Of a stretch of 9,585 nt of DNA, positions 5,561 through 9,585 are shown one piece after another. Below the pieces are notes generated by a model that worked only from the letters and a program-made list of their open reading frames with translations, made no database searches and was not told where the DNA came from. The stretch is from the NCBI GenBank assembly GCA_030633145.1, contig DAOVTM010000129.1:1-9585 (forward strand), in the 5' to 3' direction. Within the stretch, counting starts at the first letter, position 1. Each line of letters begins with the position of its first letter. The stretch comes from Desulfobulbaceae bacterium (GTDB lineage: Bacteria; Desulfobacterota; Desulfobulbia; Desulfobulbales; Desulfobulbaceae). The position numbers and the translations under genes are program-made.

Positions 5561-6178
5561 ATGGAATCATTTGAAACCCTGCTGGAAATATCAACTAAAA
5601 TTCACGGCCATATCTGTGCCGGCCAGGTCATCGGTGTGCGCATGTCCATGCTGGGTCTTGCCCGCATCGGTATAGACGACCCCAAGGGCGCAGACCGCAA
5701 AAAGCTCTATATCCTGGTGGAAATTGACCGCTGTGCCACCGATGCCATCCAGTCGGTCACCGGCTGCAGCCTGGGCAAGCGTTCCATGCGCTGGAAGGAT
5801 TTCGGAATTATGGCCGCAACCTATGTCAATCTTGAGACCGGCAAGGCAATACGGATAACCGCCCTGGAAGAGTCGAGGGAGGCATCAAAAAAATACTATC
5901 CCGCCCTGGCCAATAAATACCAGCAGCAATTGGAGGCGTATAAGATCATGCCCGAAGACGAGCTGTTCTCCTTTCAGGAGGTAACAGTGGACATTCCGGA
6001 ATGTGAGAAGCCTGGCCGCCCCATGCGGCGGGTTCAGTGTGATGCCTGCGGCGATCATGTGCAGGACTGTCGGGAGGTGGAGGAGAGCGGCAAATCCCTG
6101 TGCCGAGCTTGCGCTGGTGAGCGGTATTATACAATTATAGGCTACCAGCGTAAGCCGCAACAAAATATCCGCAGATGA
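5561..6178 (+). CDS. FmdE-family protein with C-terminal zinc ribbon
   Basis: The 205-residue product belongs to the FmdE family, named for a protein co-purified with molybdenum formylmethanofuran dehydrogenase and widespread in anaerobes without methanogenesis; its biochemical role is unsettled. Residues 1-110 hold the family motifs: IHGHICAGQVIGVRM (14-28; His15, His17, Cys19), the region ILVEIDRC to DAIQSVTGCSLGK (51-73; Cys58, Cys69) and FGIMAATY (81-88). A linker leads to a four-cysteine zinc ribbon, C160-x2-C163 and C181-x2-C184. The ATG at 5561 is right before the conserved domain; no Shine-Dalgarno, 35 bases after the U32-like gene, so likely the same transcript. The last 12 residues (from Gly194) are encoded by the left end of an intergenic inverted-repeat element, so the C-terminus is probably an acquired tail. 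Confidence 0.88.
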   Translation: MESFETLLEISTKIHGHICAGQVIGVRMSMLGLARIGIDDPKGADRKKLYILVEIDRCATDAIQSVTGCSLGKRSMRWKDFGIMAATYVNLETGKAIRITALEESREASKKYYPALANKYQQQLEAYKIMPEDELFSFQEVTVDIPECEKPGRPMRRVQCDACGDHVQDCREVEESGKSLCRACAGERYYTIIGYQRKPQQNIRR

Positions 6179-6197
6179 CGCAGATTCACACAGATTA
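6170..6197 (+). repeat. Three short CGCAGAT-type direct repeats
   Basis: CGCAGATGA (6170-6178), CGCAGATTCA (6179-6188) and CACAGATTA (6189-6197) form a tandem of 9-10 base units. The FmdE stop codon TGA (6176-6178) falls in the first unit. This block has no counterpart in the right arm of the large element and seems to be an insertion in its left arm. Confidence 0.5.
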
Positions 6198-6202
6198 AAA
6201 AA

Positions 6203-6316
6203 CAATCTAACACTGCCTGGTGCGCACAGCGCACCCTACCCTTTGGTTTCCACGATGTTATCGGAGTCTGCGCTTACCTGTAGGGTGCGCTGTGCGCACC
6301 AAGGCATAGCAGATTG
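6203..6316. repeat. Inner REP-like pair: GC-rich inverted arms built from self-complementary units
   Basis: The left arm 6214-6239 contains GGTGCGCACAGCGCACC, itself a 7-bp hairpin with ACA loop. The right arm 6280-6306 is its complement over 26 bases with one extra A. CAATCT (6203-6208) and AGATTG (6311-6316) extend the arms. A 40-base spacer (6240-6279) separates them. Two head-to-head palindromic units resemble the REP doublets (BIMEs) mobilised by TnpA-REP transposases; whether such a transposase exists in this genome cannot be seen here. Confidence 0.7.
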
Positions 6317-6449
6317 GATTTGCTTCTGTTGCGGCTTATGTTGGTAGCCCAATAATCAACACGAATGCAAAGTATGTTTACAATGTCTGAATCAGATATA
6401 ATTTATCAGCATTATGAAAAGAAGAAGTAAAAATGAATTACCCGTCAAC

Positions 6450-6704
6450 TTATCTATCATCTCGATTTATTGACATAATAAACCCGTACAAGAGGGTATT
6501 AAAGCGGTCACCATGTTTTTTTGCCGCCTTGCGGGCATGATATTCTGCGCTCTCCCCATTACCTGCAAGGAGCTGTTGCACTGCTTTGTGCGCCTGGTGT
6601 CCGGCATCATCTTCCAGAGCCTGGAGGATATGTAAATCAGCCCGACATCGACGACACTCGGTTTGTCCTCGATAACGGGCCTTGCATAAGGGGCAGCGGG
6701 TCAT
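6450..6704 (-). CDS. Small zinc-ribbon protein of the Hsp70 operon
   Basis: An 84-residue protein beginning MTRCPLCKARYRGQTECRRC: C4-x2-C7 and C17-x2-C20 make a compact zinc ribbon. The remainder (about 24-78) is predicted helical, with AHKAVQQLLAGNGESAEYHA resembling a single TPR-like helical pair. I know no specific name for it. It starts six bases after the Hsp70 stop, so it is almost certainly co-transcribed and perhaps co-translated, and it is the last gene of the operon. By position it may be an adaptor or client-recognition factor of the Hsp70 system; that is inference. No standard terminator hairpin follows closely; the large inverted-repeat element starts about 100 bases downstream. 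Confidence 0.75.
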   Translation of the reverse strand: MTRCPLCKARYRGQTECRRCRADLHILQALEDDAGHQAHKAVQQLLAGNGESAEYHARKAAKKHGDRFNTLLYGFIMSINRDDR

Positions 6705-6710
6705 TTTTTA

Positions 6711-8468
6711 TCAGTTCTCAATGTAAAAAATCAGCTCGGTCAACTCTTCAACGGCTGTCTGGAACTGCTCTTTATCACCATTCTTACGCGCATCACTGAT
6801 TTCTTCCAGCAGTGCAACAATATCTTCCCGGTCATCATCGTCTGTCACGGCCTCCAACAGATTTTTTGCCTTGTCAATAAGATCGTTGTCCTTATCAGCC
6901 TTCCTGCCTTGATCTGCATTATCATCAGCTTCTTCAGCGTCACCAACTTGTTCCGTCCTATCCCCGAACAAATCCTTAATACGCTCCCTGGCTGAATCAA
7001 GCTCATCATCCTCAAAACGGGTAATAGCGTTATCAATGGTGATAGACTTAGACAGGCCGGTTCGCTTCTCCGTTGCTTCGGCATGGAGGATACCGTTTAC
7101 ATCCAGACTGAATCCGATGATAATCTCATTATTGGCCGGGCCTTCGCTCAATCCATTCACGCTAAATTGACCCAGTTCAATGTTTTCCCGTGCGTCAGGC
7201 TCCTCACCCTGAAAGACTGTTACCTGTACTGATTCCTGGTTGGGACGAATAGTATAGAAAACCTCTGATTTTTTAATGGGAATAGGGCTGTTTTTCTTGA
7301 TAATAGGGACATAGAAATAGGGGATTGGAATTCCGTCCTCCATCCCAAGGGTATCAGTGCCAAAGGTATAGGGCGTAATATCTACCAGTACTGCTTCCAC
7401 CGAATCACCGGCCAGAATAGCTCCCTGAATGGCAGCCCCCCCTGCAACACAGAGATCTGGATCAATCTCACCATGAGCCACCTGGTGCAAATCCTGCTCC
7501 AACCGGCTACGAACCAGGGGAGTGCGAGTTGATCCGCCAACGAGCAGCACCTCGTCAATGGCCGTGGCTACCAGTCCACAGTCGCGCAGGGCAGTATGCA
7601 CCGCTTCAATAGTTTCGTCAATGAACGGGGTAATCAGTTCTTCATACCTGTCCCTTGACAGCTCCATGCGTAAATGAACAGGATTGCCGTCTTTCTCCAA
7701 CAGATATTCTTCTTCAATAGTGGTAAAAGGCTGGGATGAGAGTTCAATCTTGGCCTTTTCCGCTGCATGGCGCAGGCGGCTGATAACCCTTTGATCGGGT
7801 TCTTCTATTTCATACTCATCCCGGAGATGTTCCAGGAGCAGTTCCAGTATGACTGCGTCAAAATCATCACCACCCAGATGATTATTACCATGGCTGGAAA
7901 TGACCTCAACAACAGCTTCTTCCATGCGCACCACAGAGACATCAAAAGTTCCACCGCCCAGGTCATAGACCAAGAGCTGTTTTTCTCCCTTGTGTCCACT
8001 CTCATACACCAGAGCTGCAGCTGTCGGTTCATTGATAATTTTCATCACCTCAAGACCGGCAATTTCTCCCGCCTCCCTGGTGGCCTGCCGCTGTCTGTCA
8101 GAAAAATAGGCTGGCACGGTAATAACGGCCTTGCTGATCTCCTGCCCCAGATTCTCTTCTGCGATTTCTTTTAAGCGACGGAGGATAATTGCGGATATTT
8201 CCTGGGGATGATACTCCTTGTCCGCCATAATGACCTGTTCATCACTGCCCATCTTTCGCTTAATGGACTTGATGCTTCGTTCCGGATAAGCCGCATACTG
8301 ATTTCTGGCCTGGGTTCCGACCACCAGTTCCCCCTGATCATCTATCCCCACATAGGAAGGAAAAAGTTTACTGGACTGGTCTTCAAATACCTTCAGCTCG
8401 CCGTCCTGGTAGAGAGCGACTTCCGAATTGGTGGTTCCCAGATCAATGCCGATTATTTTTTCACTCAT
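6711..8468 (-). CDS. Divergent DnaK-like Hsp70 family chaperone
   Basis: An ATP-driven cytoplasmic chaperone of 585 residues. The nucleotide-binding domain is intact: IIGIDLGTTNS (5-15), SIKSIKRKMG (65-74) with the lysine matching DnaK Lys70, INEPTAAAL (145-153), VYDLGGGTFDVSVV (167-180) and VLLVGGSTRTPLVRSRL (307-323). The interdomain linker AVLVDITPYTFG (359-370) and a beta-type substrate-binding domain (about 371-480) follow, with an unusual IPIPYFYVPIIKKNSP stretch (380-395). The C-terminal lid is short, interrupted by a charged, Asp-rich segment (505-530), and ends FYIEN with no EEVD-like tail. It is about 50 residues shorter than housekeeping DnaK (about 638). The ATG at 8468 has AAGGA seven bases upstream; 38 bases separate it from the GrpE gene. 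J-like and GrpE genes in the same operon make it a self-contained Hsp70 cycle. Most likely an accessory Hsp70 rather than the main DnaK. Confidence 0.92.
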   Translation of the reverse strand: MSEKIIGIDLGTTNSEVALYQDGELKVFEDQSSKLFPSYVGIDDQGELVVGTQARNQYAAYPERSIKSIKRKMGSDEQVIMADKEYHPQEISAIILRRLKEIAEENLGQEISKAVITVPAYFSDRQRQATREAGEIAGLEVMKIINEPTAAALVYESGHKGEKQLLVYDLGGGTFDVSVVRMEEAVVEVISSHGNNHLGGDDFDAVILELLLEHLRDEYEIEEPDQRVISRLRHAAEKAKIELSSQPFTTIEEEYLLEKDGNPVHLRMELSRDRYEELITPFIDETIEAVHTALRDCGLVATAIDEVLLVGGSTRTPLVRSRLEQDLHQVAHGEIDPDLCVAGGAAIQGAILAGDSVEAVLVDITPYTFGTDTLGMEDGIPIPYFYVPIIKKNSPIPIKKSEVFYTIRPNQESVQVTVFQGEEPDARENIELGQFSVNGLSEGPANNEIIIGFSLDVNGILHAEATEKRTGLSKSITIDNAITRFEDDELDSARERIKDLFGDRTEQVGDAEEADDNADQGRKADKDNDLIDKAKNLLEAVTDDDDREDIVALLEEISDARKNGDKEQFQTAVEELTELIFYIEN

Positions 8469-8506
8469 TTTTTTCCTTATATTTATCTCTCTTCCCGCAG
8501 AGATGT

Positions 8507-9145
8507 TTATTTCCGATTGACTATCACTTCTGCCAAACGTAACGGCTTGCCGTGGAGGAGGTACCCTGACCGGGTCTCCGCAAGCACGATTCCATCAGGC
8601 TGATCTGCATTAGACTCCGTGTCCAACGCTTCCATTACAGTACTGGAAAACGGTTGTCCCAAACAGGTGACTCGTTCCAGGCCATGCCTGCTTGTGATAC
8701 TGTCAAGGCGATCCGACAGCATTCGTACTCCCTCCTGCTGCACCGAAATCCACTGTTGTAAGGTTTTTTGATAATTGAGATTGAAAAAGGTTCTGCGTGG
8801 CGGAACAGCGGCAGCAGCCTCTGTCATCCTGTCCATCAGGTCAAGCATGGATTGCAACAACGGCTCCACCGCTCTATCTTTGACAAATTCCTCCCGTTGA
8901 CGTGCGTCTTCCAGTTGACCACCCAACTGGCTGTTACTCTCCTCAAGGGTTGCAAATACGGCTCGAAAATCATCCAGAGCCTGCTTGAGCTGGCGTGATT
9001 CAATATGAACCTCATTTTTCAAACCAGCCAGTTCCTTGTGCAGTCCAAAGGTATCATCACTTGCTACAGAGATATCCTCCTCTGCTATCGTATCAAGATA
9101 TTGACTGAACCGATTCAGGAGCTGTTCTTTTTTTTCAGATTCCAC
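8507..9145 (-). CDS. grpE: GrpE-family nucleotide exchange factor of the accessory Hsp70
   Basis: GrpE dimers release ADP from Hsp70. The C-terminal part of this 212-residue protein matches the GrpE beta-wing: HGLERVTCLGQPFSSTVMEA (154-173), then DQPDGIVLAETRSGYLLHGK (181-200) and PLRLAEVIV (201-209). Residues about 34-112 are a long heptad-rich coiled coil (LHKELAGLKNEVHIESRQLK and onward), joined by PPRRTFFNLN (115-124) to the helix bundle. The first ~30 residues are acidic and look unstructured. The core is far from typical GrpE (the usual central segment is hard to align), fitting a partner specialised for the neighbouring Hsp70. Start is the GTG at 9145, with GGAG seven bases upstream inside the last codons of the J-like gene; the intergenic gap is four bases, so coupling is likely. 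Confidence 0.85.
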   Translation of the reverse strand: MESEKKEQLLNRFSQYLDTIAEEDISVASDDTFGLHKELAGLKNEVHIESRQLKQALDDFRAVFATLEESNSQLGGQLEDARQREEFVKDRAVEPLLQSMLDLMDRMTEAAAAVPPRRTFFNLNYQKTLQQWISVQQEGVRMLSDRLDSITSRHGLERVTCLGQPFSSTVMEALDTESNADQPDGIVLAETRSGYLLHGKPLRLAEVIVNRK

Positions 9146-9149
9146 TTTT

Positions 9150-9470
9150 TTACTCCAGGTTTAACACTGTTGTTCCAACAAAACGGGTGAGCAGCCCCTG
9201 GAAAAACTCTTCTGTCAGAACAGCCTGCCCCCTGGTTTGTTGAACTAATACCTGGGCTATTTCATTGCGTTCATAACAGGAAGTGTTAAAGAGTTCGTAA
9301 CGCAGCCGATCCTTTTGGGTTGCAAGCTGCTCGTAAGCATCACGAATTTCACGAAACCGGTCAGGATGCAGATCCGGTGGAAAGGCACGAACCCCATCCA
9401 GCCATGCCTTTTTGACAGTCTCATCATCAGCGTCTTCAGGGATTCCCAATACAGTATAGGGTGATTTCAC
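9150..9470 (-). CDS. J-like (DnaJ-domain) co-chaperone with displaced HPD motif
   Basis: A 106-residue protein whose first 60 residues follow the J-domain pattern: YTVLGIPEDADDETVKKAW (5-23, helices I-II), loop, then RFREIRDAYEQLA (38-50, helix III) and DRLRYELFN (54-62, helix IV). J-proteins stimulate Hsp70 ATPase through an HPD loop. Aligned on helix III, the HPD position reads Pro31-Pro32-Asp33, while an HPD triplet occurs four residues later (35-37), where other J-domains have NPE/NPD-like residues. So it is either a J-like protein without the canonical histidine or one with a shifted loop. The C-terminal ~45 residues (EIAQVLVQQTRGQ onward) are of unknown fold. Start is GTG 9470, with CTGGAG seven bases ahead; an out-of-frame ATG lies nearby. 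22 bases separate it from the gene upstream. Confidence 0.8.
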   Translation of the reverse strand: MKSPYTVLGIPEDADDETVKKAWLDGVRAFPPDLHPDRFREIRDAYEQLATQKDRLRYELFNTSCYERNEIAQVLVQQTRGQAVLTEEFFQGLLTRFVGTTVLNLE

Positions 9471-9492
9471 GTTTCATCTCCAGAATTCCAAT

Positions 9493-9585
9493 TCAAAAGT
9501 CATCAAAATCATCTAAATCAAGTTCATCAAGTAGTTCAAACAGATTAGGCCGTGATTCCTCACTACCGGGCTTGCCTGATCCCGG
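9493..9585 (-). CDS. 3' end of an unidentified gene with acidic C-terminal tail
   Basis: Thirty codons and a TGA enter from the right edge on the minus strand. The readable tail is PGSGKPGSEESRPN followed by LFELLDELDLDDFDDF and stop. The first part is a flexible Gly/Ser/Pro linker, the second an acidic amphipathic segment ending in Phe, a pattern used by some proteins as a protein-docking tail (for example the DDDIPF end of SSB). Being 22 bases upstream of the J-like gene in the same direction, it is likely part of the Hsp70 operon. The identity of the main protein cannot be told from this fragment. Confidence 0.7.
   Translation of the reverse strand, partial: PGSGKPGSEESRPNLFELLDELDLDDFDDF

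Larger units (their letters stand above)
6140..6349. repeat. Composite inverted-repeat element of about 210 bp (MITE/REP-like)
   Basis: Outer arms: a 23-base block beginning GGCTACCAGCGTAAGC (6140-6162) recurs inverted at 6327-6349 with 21 of 23 matches, and a short ATTAT/ATAAT match lies beyond each. Inner arms are at 6203-6239 and 6280-6316. The left arm also carries three short CGCAGAT-type direct repeats. No ORF or transposase lies inside, so any movement would need proteins made elsewhere. As RNA it would fold into a long two-part hairpin that could also end transcription of both the FmdE operon and the Hsp70 operon. No clear target duplication was seen. Confidence 0.7.

Noticed and set aside
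6140..6349. Insertion sequence with a transposase
   Set aside because: No open frame of useful size lies between the arms; only a non-autonomous element is supported.
6433..6540. Plus-strand 35-codon frame behind GAAGAAG and a TATAAT-like string
   Set aside because: Mostly antisense to the zinc-ribbon gene, no recognisable features; AT-rich context explains the promoter-like string.

Overview
The window reads as chromosomal DNA of a strictly anaerobic Gram-negative bacterium, most likely a sulfate-reducer-type member of the Desulfobacterota (Desulfobulbales-like is my best guess, by protein character only). Pointers are an FmdE-family protein, U32-family iron-sulfur proteins, a Cys-rich 'two-CW' type domain, and an MnmA whose active-site loop reads NPCVIC. 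Gene density is high and both strands are used. I see no rRNA, tRNA, CRISPR array, transposase or phage gene.

Left block (1-2087, all minus strand): the 5' part of mtaB (cut by the window edge) overlaps mnmA by 4 bases, making a tRNA thiolation/methylthiolation pair. It is driven from an extended -10 promoter with a 25-base near-palindrome at the expected transcription start. Upstream lies a small HTH protein with an eight-cysteine C-terminal domain.

Middle block (2299-6178): dgkA (plus) converges on a lone 98-residue CBM48-type glycogen-binding domain protein (minus). A roughly 180 bp divergent region carrying three copies of an 8-mer (TTGTCAAC or its complement) separates that gene from a plus-strand set: a U32-family protein with a four-Cys signature, a GTGA-overlapped Cys-rich partner that looks like a diverged U32 relative, and an FmdE-family protein. 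The U32 pair resembles in layout the two-protein U32 arrangement known from UbiU/UbiV, but its substrate cannot be read from the sequence.

Repeat block (about 6140-6350): a roughly 210 bp composite inverted-repeat element of REP/MITE type. Its left end forms the last 12 codons of the FmdE gene.

Right block (6450-9585, all minus strand): a compact accessory Hsp70 operon read right to left: the 3' end of an unknown gene with an acidic, Phe-ending tail; a J-like protein whose HPD motif is displaced or changed to PPD; a GrpE homologue; a 585-residue divergent Hsp70; and a small zinc-ribbon protein. Gaps are 4-38 bases, and GTG starts with Shine-Dalgarno sites open the J-like and GrpE genes. Having all three chaperone-cycle roles in one set suggests a dedicated chaperone machine with its own client, separate from the housekeeping DnaK system. 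This is the most promising unusual system in the window.
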